NCBI GenBank assembly: GCA_963575745.1
Contig: CAUYUJ010019949.1
Location: 188,001 to 248,000, forward strand
Reading direction: 5' to 3'
DNA: 60,000 nucleotides
Origin: Prorocentrum cordatum
Lineage: Eukaryota; Sar; Dinophyceae; Prorocentrales; Prorocentraceae
The notes beneath the pieces are model-generated. The model saw only the letters and a program-made list of their open reading frames with translations. It was not told the DNA's origin and searched no databases. Shown piece after piece: positions 12,040 through 23,302 of this stretch (positions within the stretch are counted from its first letter, which is position 1; each line of letters opens with the position of its first letter). Position numbers and translations under genes: made by a program.

Positions 12040-12190
12040 TGTGCATATATACACACAGATGTACATACGTATATGTATATGTATGCAGGTATGCGCACAT
12101 ACATATACATACATACATGACAGGACTGACATACGTACAAACAAACAAGCATACACACAAACATACACACAGACACATATACATATACCA
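12040..12190 (+). repeat. ACATAT/CATACA microsatellite
   Basis: Interrupted TATATACA/CATACATA repeat. Cys/Val/Tyr-rich ORFs on the minus strand here are translations of the repeat. Confidence 0.8.
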
Positions 12191-12839
12191 GGGGCGAACA
12201 AGTGCTGTCATTCGGGCAAGGGTTCACGGTTTTTGTTCTGTCATGTTTGATCTTTTGCGCGACGCCCAGACCATCTTTGCGAGAAGTGTTTCCGTGAAGC
12301 TTATACTCGATGCCACTCCCAATTTTTTCGCACCCCCGTGAAGGTGTTGCATCTTGCTTCCGAGTCTACCGCCGTCTTTACATTCGTACTGCAAGCATTG
12401 AAGACGTAGAGTTAAGCATTTCGTTGAAGAGTTCAATACACTGCCGTTTCCGTGAGTTCAACCCTTTACGTTGGGCATCCAAACCTTGTTGATCAGGCTT
12501 CAGCCATTCGTGGTGGGGGAGAGGAAGGGGGGAGGGGAGCAAACACTCCAGGCCGCCCAGATGGGACTGGAGCAGATAGGGAAGGCACATCGCGCCGAAT
12601 TGCCGTTGCGCCTGCGATACGGCGCGATCGTCCGACCACGCATCTAAGGCGTCTGGGCCTCAGTTGGAGGCGTCCAGCTCGGTTGCTCTCGAGGGACCCT
12701 TGCCCGACGGGAGGTTCCTTGGTGGCCAGATTGGCACCCGAGTCGGCCTTATGCGAGCCATGCTGCGGGGCAGGAGCCTCCTTCGTCCTTCCATCCCTCC
12801 GTCCTCCTTCTTGCTCCATGCTCCTCCCCCCACATCGTT

Positions 12840-12877
12840 CCTGTTTCCTCCTCTCTTCTCCTCCTCCTCTTCTCCTT

Positions 12878-12910
<33 letters not shown>

Positions 12911-13035
12911 CTCCTCCTCCTCATCATCATCCTCAACCTCATCCTCATCCTCATCCTCATCCTCATCCTTCTCCTCCTCCTCCTCCTTCTCCTTCTCTTC
13001 CTCGTCCTCCTCCTCCTCCTCCTTCTCCTCCAAGC
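12840..13035 (+). repeat. CCT/CTT microsatellite
   Basis: About 190 bp of TCC/CTC/CAT trinucleotide repeat. The Glu-rich and Leu-rich ORFs across it are artefacts. 13,035-13,950 shows no gene I can support. Confidence 0.85.
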
Positions 13036-13949
13036 CCCTCTTTATCAAGAGATTGCACGGGGGGTGCTTTCCGCGCGCGACCCGATGTGTTGCGGCGGCC
13101 GCCATCCGTGGGGATGGCGTCTGCGGCTCAGCGGGAGGTGTTCTGAAAGTATATATGATATGAGAAAGTGTGGATTCAATCTTCAGTATGCGTCAGGTCA
13201 CCGCGTTCTTGACTCCTGGGGGAACAAGGAATTTCGATTTGGTTCGTCTGGCAGGTACCAAGCGGGTGGAACACACTTTTCTCGCCCCGCACGTCCAAAG
13301 CACACGTTGTGCAGGCAACATGTGCGCTATTGCTCCGTACTTCTGATCGCCGGTCAGCAGCCCTAGCTACGGTTGCTCGGTTGCTGTCGGCCCAAACGTG
13401 CAAGTTCGACACCTATTTCGGACGTGTGCGCCTCCGCCCGAAGCGTGAGACGACGCGGTTGCTGCACGATTGAAGTACGGTTCGGTTGACATGTGTGACA
13501 CGAAATGTGTTTTACCACCCCGCACGAAGTCACGCGCAGAACGTGGGGGCCATTGCAAAATTGTCGCGAGGTTGATCGCGTGTCTCACGGCCGTATTGCA
13601 TGCGTTTCCCGTCGCTGCGCGCCGATCATTTTCTTGGTGCGATTCATGATGGTATTGGCGATGTCAGATCGGACGGAAGGTGGTCGTCAGTTGATTATCC
13701 TGTGGTTGGCACGCTGAATCGAGAGTTGTTGGTCACAGGATGCGTACGCAGATGGAGACCCATGGGCTCGTTGCGGCGAACACGTTCGGACCCGAGATTG
13801 TTTGCACGCGTTTCGGCACGAGTGGGGATCCACGCGTTGTTTAGTTTTTTTCCCCGCAAGCTATGCATGGATGTTGTTTGACATATCGTGCACACCTCCG
13901 TCTGGGCGCCAAGCTGCAATTGATTCGGGACTTTTCACCCCGCGATCAT

Positions 13950-15500
13950 GATCCTCTGGTAGCTGTCCAGTAGCGGGAGAAGCATGGTGGCACAGCCGGC
14001 ACTTCTTTCAACCAGAAACGATGGGATGTCGGTCGTCTGATGTTCTCGCTGCGGGAAGGGCGATGGCGTGCGCAGTTCTTGGAAGGCCCAAGACTAAATG
14101 CGGTTCTCTCCGCATGCAGCGGTTAAGATATATGCTTCTCACGACGAGGTCTTCCAGGTGTTGGAGCGAGTTTTGGTGGGGGCAGGCCAGTCTTGCTTTG
14201 CCCGCTCGCATGCGTTGTGTCCTGGATATCCGGCAAATTTTCTGAGGCGTCGTGCTCCTCCGGCACAGCGAGTATATGTTCGGAGCGGAAAGATTCAAGC
14301 ATCACCTCAGGATGCCCTTTGTATTGACCGAGAGTTGAAAGAGTTAACCCACCATTTCTACTCGGATAGACGCCGAGCGACCAGGAGGCGGAGACATCAA
14401 TTTGCCCGCGAGGCGGCTGCTCGTTGGCATCAGGGCCGTGAGGCAGAGGGAATGAGTGCGGCAAGACGCGCAGCTCGCACCCAGCACGGGCCCCAAAGTC
14501 CCGATGGTCGTTTAGTTCGCTGCGCCCCTCCTGGTCGAGAAGTTTGGCCCGAAGTGCGGGGCCAGTCTGGGACTTAGGAAGGCGTGGGCGCGGCTGTAGA
14601 TTCTCGGGGCGACTTGGAGGGGTTCCCACGTGGACGCAAGCGTCTCCTGCTCCGACGTTTCGAATGAGGAGATCTTAGATCTTGCCACAGGAGATAGTCC
14701 GGAAACACGCAGATGCGCTAGGGGGGCACCGCAGAGAAGACCGGCTCCAGCGAGGGCCGCGGCCTTGGAAATCTGGCACCGTTGGGCGCGATCGAAGTGC
14801 AGAGTGCGTTCTCGGGCTCGGCTAGCATTTGCAACGGTGCTGGTCACACCGCAGGGCTGCCGGTATCTTCGTAGTCTGGGACCAGGGATAAAATGCGCGA
14901 GTGCCAGGAGGTGCTTCTCTTTTGGAACAAGTCGGGGCGCGAACATCCCGAAGAAGTTGGAGGAATGGCGCGGAGGGTTTCGCGCGGCATCTCGCAGTTC
15001 GCGCGCGCAGTTTTTCTCGCCACCGAGCTGATCGTTCCCCGACTTGTCGAGCATCGGCGACGGGCGCGCGCCCTTGTCACTGCGCTAGTGACAGGGCGCA
15101 GCGCGGTCATTGACACGCGCGGTCACCCTGTCTGAATGGGGCCAGACAGCCCTTCCAGCAGGAACTTGGCACGGCCGAGAGTTGCGTCGTCAGCGCTGCC
15201 GCTCGGCCGCGATGGAGATGGGCGCGCAGAAGTGGCCTCTCCTTGCGCGACCGCGGCGCGGCGGACCCATTGGGGTGCCCATTCCCAGTTCGGATCTTCG
15301 CGGGCACGTCTGCGCGAGCAGTGCCAGCGCGGAGTTGCGCCTTCCGCCAGCAGGACACTGCGACACGATGTCCCATCTCCTTTTGGGTTGGCCCGCCTGT
15401 AGATCTGAGTCCGACGAAATGCGCGGGCGACGTGCAGGGAATGACGCTTGCAGATCGGAGCAGTGCGCCATGGGGCTGTCTAGATAGTCCGGGGAAGGAG
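13950..15500 (+). pseudogene. Possible LINE relic (endonuclease/RT linker region)
   Basis: A plus-strand frame at 14,098-14,577 contains an Arg/Ala-rich helical stretch with QFAREAAARWHQGREAE and then ARTQHGP. It resembles EHWRARRLTEAS...GSRWAP in the better preserved LINE at 35.6-35.8 kb, in the stretch between endonuclease and reverse transcriptase. Downstream frames change repeatedly and no RT catalytic motif is visible. Low confidence; it could be chance similarity of helical low-complexity sequence. Confidence 0.3.
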
Positions 15501-17870
15501 GATGGATTCCATCGCAGCCCCAGCACCTTATGGACGCGGGCGAACCGTTAGCAAGCAAGGGCTGTCATTCCACATCGCGCATCACGATTATCACGCACGT
15601 CGTGCGCCGTACATGTGCACGCATATTATCCGGGGGGGCAGTTTCGGAACGCGTTCGCAACCTGAGGCCGCTTCTGAAACCCCGGGCCACCGCGCGCCGC
15701 GAAGTGAGCGGGCGTCGCGAGGTGTCGGGGAGGTTCTTGTTTCGCTGAATGCGGGGAATCTGTTGATTCGTTATGTTTCACAGGTGGTGTCGCGCATTAT
15801 TTCGGGGCCAGGCGTTCAACGTTGCGATTCATTGTGTTGGACTGAGCGCCCTACGGAAGGGTGGCCGCCCGCTCTTAGACGGGCGCCCGGCCGTTCTGCG
15901 CCGTGTCGCTATGAGGGGGGCTGCAACCGACGAACGTGATGACGGCGCTGGCCTTGGGCTGCCGGCGCATGGCGGGGCGCCAGATCGAACTCAGCATCCG
16001 TCGATTGAAGCTGCGCCAATCGCGGGCGGCTCGTCCGACTTGCTGCGCGGGGCCCCCTAGCGCGGCGCTCGGCGCGTTCGCGACAGCGGAAGGGCTCGAG
16101 TGCGAGCCGCAGCTTACGGATGAGGCCCTGACGGTTTCGGCTTTTCCCTGGTGATTCAGCTCGTCGGGGGCCTGGAGTTTGCCTCGGAATGTCTGGGGCA
16201 TGATGCCGTAGGGGAACGGCTCTCGGATTTCGCATTCTCGCAGACTCGCAGTCGGCTAAAAGACCCCGCGTCGAAATCGATTTGATGGAGGTCGAGGCCT
16301 GGGAGGTCGGGGCGCGCGCTCTTCCCCGAGGCGCGCGCATGTCCACGGCAGCTACCGACGCGCGGGTGGAGGGCGAGGCGGGGGCCGCGCGGTTGAGGGC
16401 GAACGGCAATTACAGGTGCGAGATAGCATGTGACCAGGGCAGAATGTGCAACGCCGCCTGCAGCGATCGCAAAGCACGGTCAAACCATGCGCGCGCGCCA
16501 CATGCGCGAGACCTTCCAGCTGCCCCTACGCCGCGCAATGCGCGTGCACAGTTTAGGCAAGTATCCGCGCAAGTGGCCGCTGCAAGTCATTTTCTTGGGT
16601 CGGTTCTGCGAGGCAGCTGTCAGACTTAAGGGCTCCATTGCTTCGGCGGCGTCGGTTCCTTTCAGAATGCGCGCGTGCCTGGCGCGCGATTGCAAGGGTG
16701 ATGAGTTGGATGCGTTCCGCGGCCATGCATGCTCTCATCTGCCGCAGAAAGTGCAAGCCCCCCGCCCGCCGCCTCATCCGCGAGCGGGAACTTATAAAGC
16801 CAGCCTGGGGGGCCGTGCCAGAGCCCCCGGCGCCGTCGCGGCTCAACCCGTCGCCGGCGCGCAGGCCCGCGGGCGACGGCGCGGGCGGCCGCGAGCAGGG
16901 GGCGCCGAAGGGCGGCGACGGCAAGATGAACGCGGGCAAGCACGACAAGCGCCTGCTGTTCGTGATTCGTCTTCTCTCGGCTACGACGCGCGACGTGGCC
17001 GACCTCGCAGCGGCGGCGTTTCTCTCGCGTTCGAGATGAGCGCGGCGCAGGCCCCCCCAGCATCTCTCGCGGCCGCGGGCGAGGCGCGCGACGTCGAGAG
17101 CGGGGAGTTGGCGCGCCGCGCGAAGGCAGGCGAGCAGACCGACCGTTGTTCTTATCGCGGGCGAGGGCCGCCCCACCTCCGCGCCGTCGCATCGCGACGC
17201 GTCGGCGCGCCGATGGGGAGGCGCAGCAGAAAGGGAAAACCATTGAAGTCGGACGCGGGGGACTTCTGGGGCGACGCGGTGGCCACCGTCAACATCCTGA
17301 AGTTAGGGTTCGCAGAGAAGCACGTTTTTTCAGTATCCTACAGAAGAGCGAGGTAGACTAGCGCTGCCTTGGCATCACGCAGTTCGATGTGAACAATCCG
17401 GTCGGCCAGTAGGGTCAGGACCTCTTTGCGCGGATCCTGGAGATCGAGGGGGCGGAAAAGTTCGCGGCTTCGCGGCCGCGCCCTTCGGGGCCCACTGGGG
17501 TGGGAGATCCCGTCAGTAACGAGCAGCGCATGATTTGGCACAGGGGTGCGAGATTTGCTGCTCATGTGGAGCGTGGTGCGATTGCCTCAGAGGTAGCAGC
17601 GCGAGTGCTGGCAGGGGAGCGCAGCATGCCACCAACATATTCACACGCAGAGGTTCCAAGCATCCCAACTGTAGTGGTGCCTCGCCGAGGTTCTGGTCGA
17701 GGGACGGGGGAGCGGCGACCGGGGGCGGGGAAGGGGGGCGCGCGCCGACCAGAGAGCCAGCAGCCACAGGCAAGCAGCTTTGTTGTGCTGTCTCCAGCGC
17801 ATTCTAAGTCAGCATGCCACAGAGGCGCGTTCCTCGGAGGCGCCGACAGGCCAGTGCCTCACTTGAGGGT
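15500..17870. other. GC-rich region without a supportable gene
   Basis: Short overlapping open frames on both strands, Arg/Ala-rich because of base composition. A minus-strand fragment near 17,430-17,340 (RKEVLTLLADRIVHIELR) looks protein-like but is isolated. No known domain, RNA or repeat was recognised. Confidence 0.35.
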
Positions 17871-17877
17871 GAGCTGC

Positions 17878-17968
17878 ACATATATATATGTATATATACA
17901 CATATGTATACACGTATGTATTTACATAACGATGTATACACCTACGTATCTATATACACACATATGCA
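17878..17968 (+). repeat. TATATG/ACATAT microsatellite
   Basis: About 90 bp of interrupted ATATATGTATATACA repeat, similar in type to the one at 12,040-12,190. Confidence 0.8.
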
Positions 17969-18120
17969 ATGGCCTCCGGCCAGTGCCGCCGATCCGGTGG
18001 GCTCCGGATTCGGTGATCTTCGCGGCCCTGTGGCATGCTCCCTCCTCGATTCTTTCGGTCCTCTTTCTTCTCCCTAGTTCTAGTTATGCGTGCCCTCTGT
18101 GGGGGTGCCTGGAGCGGTCC

Positions 18121-18425
18121 CGGGGGGGGGTCCGGGGAGGGTTCCGAGGGGATGGTCTCGGGGTGCGGTAGCAGCTTGATCTGAGGGAGGTCCCTGGGCC
18201 CCCACGAAACATCTTGGGGATGTGCAAATCATTAAGAAAACGCAAGATGGGGGACCGCCCCTCCCCCCTCGCCCCCTTCCCGGGGGGGGGCGTCCGGGGA
18301 GGGCTCCGATGGGAGAATCCGGGGGGCGGTAGCGGCTAGATTTGAGGTGGGGCCTTGGGACCCCCGAAACATTTTGGGGATGTGCAAACGATTAAGAAAA
18401 CGTCAGATGGGGGACACCCCCCCCC
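18121..18425 (+). repeat. Two direct copies of a ~150 bp sequence
   Basis: Copy a (18,121-18,265) and copy b (18,280-18,420) share GTCCGGGGAGGG, a CGGTAGC-GCT core, GAAACAT-TTGGGGATGTGC and GATTAAGAAAACG in the same order. This is a tandem duplication or a two-unit satellite. Confidence 0.75.
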
Positions 18426-18719
18426 TTCCCCAGCAGAGCTACCCTGGCGACCCCCCCAAGCAGAGCTGAAACTCTCGCTCGGGCTCAGAGCTGAAGCTCT
18501 TGCTGAGGCTCTTCTCAGCTCGCTCTCCAGATCGGCGGATCGATTAGAAGAGCTTCCTGAGGGTCGAAGCGACCCATCCCGAGAATCCCACCAGCCCTCT
18601 GGGCGTCGGTGGTTTGGAGCGTTTTCCTTTCGGGGAGGGGCTTACCCCTCCCCCTACCCCCTACCCGTGGACCTGGAGGGGGGGGGGCGCGAGGTGTCAG
18701 AGCTTCCAAAACGGCTTTG

Positions 18720-19150
18720 GCTAGGAAGCCAAAATCATTGATTTGACCATGGTCTTTGGCCCATTTTGGCTTCCCGGGGGGGCAAGGCTAATTAATGCTC
18801 CGAACTTCTTTAGTAGATCTCCTCCAAGATGGCCCCAAGAAGCGCCCAGGAGGCCCCAAGAGGTCGCAAGATGGCCCCAAGATGGCCCCAAGAGGTCCTC
18901 AAGAAGCCCCCAGGAGGCCCCCAAGAGACCCCCAAGAGGCCCCAAGAGACCCCCCAGAGGCACCCAAGATGCTCCAAGAGGCTTCGGCGAGAATGCCAAA
19001 ACGGCCTCGGCGAGGAAGCCCAAATCACTTGTTTTACTCAGGTTTTGGCTCCATTTTGGTTTCCTGGGGGTGGACGCTAAGTAATACTCCCCTCTTGTTT
19101 GGTCGATCCCCTCCAAGATGGCCCCAAGAAGCGCCCAGGAGGCCCACACA
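18720..19150 (+). repeat. CCAAGATGGCC-family repeat, two units
   Basis: Two units, each starting CATTTTGG(C/T)TTCC, then GATC(T/C)CCTCCAAGATGG and GCCCAGGAGGCCC. A third copy lies at 20,830-21,130 and flanks the 19.3-20.8 kb LINE on its 5' side. Confidence 0.7.
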
Positions 19151-19271
19151 CACGATGCTAAGCGGCAGGAAGCCTATGTCCTGGCCGCTGGGAAAAATCC
19201 AAACGAGACGGGCGCGCCGCCGCCAGCGCGGCGACGTAGGCGTCAGCGCGCGCGGACCACACGGCCCGCCG

Positions 19272-20780
19272 TCAATTATGAGCACGAACCGACGCGCACA
19301 CTCCCAACACCACCACCACCGGGACAGGAACCAGCGGGGGGCGGGTGATCGTCATGCCGCCGACGCTTCGACGGAGGGAAAGGCGGCAGGTCGTCGCAGG
19401 GTCCGTGGTCGTGGGGGGGGCCGCCGTCGTCGGGGAAAGTCCCGCCGTCACTGGGGAAGAAGAGGTCGGCGTCGTCCACGTCGTCGGGGAAAACGTCGTC
19501 GTCGAGGTCGTCGTCGGGGCCGGGGTCGCCGTCGCCTGGGTCGCCACCGGGGCCGCCGAGACCGCCGGGAGGCGGCCCCCACGCCGCCACCACCGCCGCC
19601 GCCGCCGCCAGCGAGGAGCTGGCGCAGGGGACCTCAGTTGGCACAGGGAGCCCCTGGAGGATCTGAAAACCGAGGCGGCACGCTGCGACCTGCAGCTGGG
19701 CGCGTCGCTCGGTCGACCGTCTGGCCGAAAAAGTGATCCAGCCAGATTTCGCCGTGACCCGCGGCTGGGAGGCCCACCACGCAGGCGGGATCTGGAACTC
19801 GGCGCTGAGGCGAGAGCGGGCCTCGGCGAAGCGCGGACAAGCTGCCCATAAGTGCCGCGCGGAGCAATGGAGCTCAGGGCACCACGGGCAAGCCTGAGCG
19901 TGCTTGCCCCGCCACCGCCGCGTAGGGGTCCAGGTGGCCCCCCCCCGCCAAATGCTAAGCAACGTGCGCGAAGGAGGGCTAAGGCTCCGGCGCAAATCCC
20001 TCCACACAGGCGCGCTGGACGCCTCGACGTCGATAGCCTCGATCCCCTCCTCGTCGTTCCGGGGCTGGGCGCCTCGGCGGGGCCGCAGGAGGAGGCATCG
20101 AGCCACGACCCGGAGGGCGTGCTGGCCGGCCCCCCCAGAGGCGTCAAAGGCGCCCGCCAGAGCCGGGTACCCCAAGAGAGCGGCGAGGGCGGGAGTGACG
20201 GCAGCGCGCCGCACAGCGGCCTGGGCGCGAGGGTCCGCGAGCCCCCCCACAGCCAGCCACACACCAGGGAGGGGGACAAGCGGGGCCAGGCGAAGCCCGA
20301 ATAAAGCGGCATGGTGACCCACCGACGAGAGCCACAGGGGCGAGACCGGGAAGTCTCCCGCAACCCGCAGCGCCTGCAAGGAAGACCCGACGGCCGGGTG
20401 CAGGGCCAGCCGCTCCGCCCACCATCTGCGCTGGCACCACCACGTGCAGCACGTGCGCGAAACGCTACGGAACGTCAGCCGCGTGAGCTCCTGGGGAGGC
20501 GTGCAAACGAACGGAGAGGCCCAACGCCATTTGGACGCCACGCACTGGATCCACGCACGCTCCCGAATTTCCGCGGACCCGGGGAGGGTAGCCAGGCGCG
20601 CGGTCAGGTCCATCACCTTGTCCCACCCGTCCCTGGGCAGGGGAACCGGAGGGTTGGCGAGGGCAGAGGACGCGGCCCCACGGATGCCGAGGTGCTCGGC
20701 GGTTTCCGCGCCGTCCCAAAGCTGCCTCGTGCCCAGGTTCTCAACCACACCGAGGAAGGGGTCGAGAGCCGTGGTGGCGG
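19272..20780 (-). mobile_element. Non-LTR retrotransposon (LINE) 3' coding fragment
   Basis: One continuous minus-strand frame codes for the part downstream of the reverse transcriptase core. It has a Trp/Arg-rich helical region (RAWIQCVASKW, then TWWCQRRWWAERLALHP) and, at about 19,905-19,830, a Cys-His cluster CPWCPELHC...HLWAACPRF, as found near the C-terminus of LINE polyproteins. The tail is Pro/Asp-rich with poly-Asp. The RT catalytic region is absent, so the copy is 5'-truncated, as usual for LINEs. The open frame extends to 21,120 only because it runs into a low-complexity repeat. Confidence 0.7.
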
Positions 20781-20829
20781 CGAGAGCGGCGTCCCGCGTC
20801 CCACACCGAGGAGGGGGTCGAGAGCTGTG

Positions 20830-21130
20830 GTGGCTCCCGGGCCAGGAGGCCCCAAGAGGTCCCAAGATGGCCCCAAGATGGCCCCAAGAGGCCCCCAAGA
20901 GGCCCCCAGGAGGCCCCCAAGAGACCCCCAAGAGGCTCCAAGAGACCCCCCAGAGGCACACAAGATGCTCCAAGAGGCCTCGGCGATAATGCCAAATGAT
21001 TGATTTCACAAAAGGTTTTAGCCACATGTTGGCCTCTTGGGGGGGAGCACTGATTAAGATGACTCCAAGAGCGCCTGGGAGAGCCCAAGATGACCTCCAA
21101 GATGGCTCAAGATATCCCAAGATGTCTCAT
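20830..21130 (+). repeat. CCAAGATGGCC-family repeat
   Basis: Further copy of the 18,720-19,150 unit, beginning near GGAGGCCCCAAGAGGTCCC. It adjoins the 5' end of the LINE fragment. 21,130-21,730 has no supportable feature. Confidence 0.65.
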
Positions 21131-21729
21131 AATGGCTTCCTCTGTGTGCTGCCCACTTCCCTGATCCAGGCAATTCCTCTGGGCATCGTTTCTGGATGGG
21201 CTGGCGGGGATTCGCGAAGCGTCAACCATTCCATGCAAAGTGGGCGCTCGTTCCAGACAGTGGTGGGTTCCATGGGTTCGTCTCGTCTCGCGTCCTCGTC
21301 CCCCTCCTTCCTCCGTCGTGTTTCCTGCTTCATCCTCCCTCGTCCCCTCCTTCTCCTCCCTTCTCCCCCCTTCTCTTCCATCGCCCTCGTCCGTGGGGCG
21401 CGGAGCTCACCAAGATGGCCTCCAGCTGCCCCCTCTCGAGAGGAGCCTCTGGCCCGGGAGCCACCCGCGCGGCCTCGTCCCGACGATGTGGACGCCGCGA
21501 AAAGGACTGATTACGAGCAGGGTGGCTCGCGTTGGCGGCGCGTGCAGGAGGGGGGGGCGGCCCTCTGATCAAGCGGAGTCGGTTCTAGGGAGGCAGGCCC
21601 TATTCAACAGGGCCCCGGAGTTTGTTTCAGAAGGCGTCTTTGAAGCCGGCAGGGGCTGTGAGAACCCTTCCATCTCCAGGCTTCTGTGAGGACTGCCCCT
21701 CGCGTCACCCCCTGGTGCGCGCCGCCAGT

Positions 21730-21945
21730 CGCGGTCCTATCTCGATCCTGCCCGATCCCAACACGTCGCATCCGACCTCGGTCCCGATCTGACACGGCGA
21801 GAGCCAATACCCTCCTTGGCCTGCAGGGGCCCAGGTCTCGACCTGCAGTCTAAAGTCGTTCGATCACGATCCGGCTCCGCGCAGATCCGGGCGAGAGCAG
21901 ATCCGTCTCCAATCCGATCCAATCTCGCGATGCGATGCAGCTCAG
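21730..21945 (+). repeat. GATCCGATTCGA dispersed repeat, copy 2
   Basis: Words such as CTCGATCCTGCCCGATCC and GATCCGATCCAATCTCGCG followed by GCGATGCGATGCAGC; a diverged member of the family at 6,880, 40,565 and 50,030. Confidence 0.45.
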
Positions 21946-21989
21946 GTCTGGCGGTTCTGCTCGGCCTCGGGCGCGCATCATCCACATCA

Positions 21990-22310
21990 GCATCATGATC
22001 CCCGTCATTACCATGAACATCACCTTCGTCACCATCATCATCAGCATCATCATCATCACCATAATCACCATCATCATGGTGATCATCATCATCATCATCA
22101 TCATCAACAATAACAACATCAACATCAACGTCATCAGCATCATCATTATCATCATCAGTATTATCATAACGATCATCAGCATAATCATCGACATCATCAA
22201 CATCATCATCATCATCACTATCATCACTATCATCACCATCATCATCACCATCATCACCATCACCATCGTCGTCATCATCACCACCACCATCATCACCATC
22301 ATCATCTCAG
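21990..22310 (+). repeat. ATC/CAT trinucleotide microsatellite
   Basis: About 320 bp of ATCATC with AAC and GTC interruptions. The Ile-rich plus-strand and Met-rich minus-strand ORFs are artefacts. 22,310-22,750 shows nothing further. Confidence 0.9.
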
Positions 22311-22756
22311 AGCGTTTCTGCGTTTCTGCCTGGCCTCTGGTGCGCGCGGCGGGGGCGTGCGTGGGCGGTCGACTGCGGTCTCCAGCCCCCGCGGGGGCAT
22401 GCGCTGCAAGGGGGGAGGGGGGCTGGTCCCAGGGCTGCCCTGGGAGCCCGCCGCGGATCGGCCCAGCTCGGAGAGATGTCGCACCAGGACCGCAAGTCAC
22501 AGCAAGTGCGTAAGCATAAACTCTCGGAGGACCGTCGCCTGCCTCCTGCGGCAGGACACCCTGCGGACTTCCCAGTCCCAATTCATTCTATGGCACTGCT
22601 TCGTGGGGTGCGCGCTGCCGTGTAGGAGGAGCAGCGCATACAACCACGCGAATTTTCGGAGGTTTGCGGAGACGTCCGAGAGTGCTTCTGCTTATGCCGT
22701 TGGGTTTTCTTCTTGAGACAGGCTCGGGAGGTTGCCATGCAGGGAAGGGGTCCCGA

Positions 22757-22880
22757 GGGAAACGGGCCCTGGACTCCTGGGAGCTCCCACGGACCAGCTC
22801 TCCACCCTGAGCCGTTTTCGGACGATCCCGGGGCCCAGGCCCGAAACGGGAGAACCTGCTCCAGGACCTGTTTCCCCCTT
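22757..22880. mobile_element. Short inverted-repeat element (family W)
   Basis: Left end GAGGGAAACGGGCCCTGGA and right end TCCAGGACCTGTTTCCCCC are imperfect inverted repeats about 120 bp apart with no coding capacity, as in a MITE. Similar GGAAACGGG...TCCTGGA ends occur in introns 28,364-28,535 and 32,364-32,538 and near 49,720-49,880. Confidence 0.45.
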
Positions 22881-23136
22881 AGCCCTCATCTTTCCGTGCC
22901 GTGGACGGCCAGTCGAGAGTTTGTTCATGGCGGCGGTTTCTTCTGAAACGGCCGGATGTCTGGGTTTCCTCTTGAGCCCCCCCCCCCCTTCAATGAACCA
23001 ATGCCGAAGCCTTGATTCGAGTCTGGTACGCCCACCCACCCTCGGCCTAGCGCCCTCCCGTGCTGGCATCTTCACCCCCCGCCCCCGCTGCAGTTACTGA
23101 CCTGGCCACCCCCCACTGGTCTTGACCTCCCATCAG

Positions 23137-23302
23137 GCGATTCCAGACCGCCAGTGATCAAGAAGAGCAGTTCGATCAAGCTGGACGGCAGCGTCAAATT
23201 AGATAAGGCTGTCAGCTCCGATGTGTTCGTGTTCCGTCCGCTCGATGCCGTGGCCGTCGACGCCAACGGGAAGCAGAGGATGCGAGCCCGGATCGTCTTG
23301 GG
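23137..23302 (+). CDS. N-terminal exon of the NACHT gene (approximate ends)
   Basis: After an AG at 23,135-23,136 a frame gives PPVIKKSSSIKLDGSVKLDK, then DVFVFRPLDAVAVD and GKQRMRARIV. It has balanced composition and looks like genuine exon between GC-rich noncoding stretches. A GT at 23,303 is a possible donor, but phase does not match the next exon, so the end is uncertain. No initiation codon is seen; further 5' exons are likely. Confidence 0.45.

Noticed and set aside
18755-18778. CCATTTTGGCTTCC resembling part of the dinoflagellate spliced leader
   Set aside because: Only the central ATTTTGGCT part matches, and the word recurs as part of the local CCAAGATGGCC repeat family.
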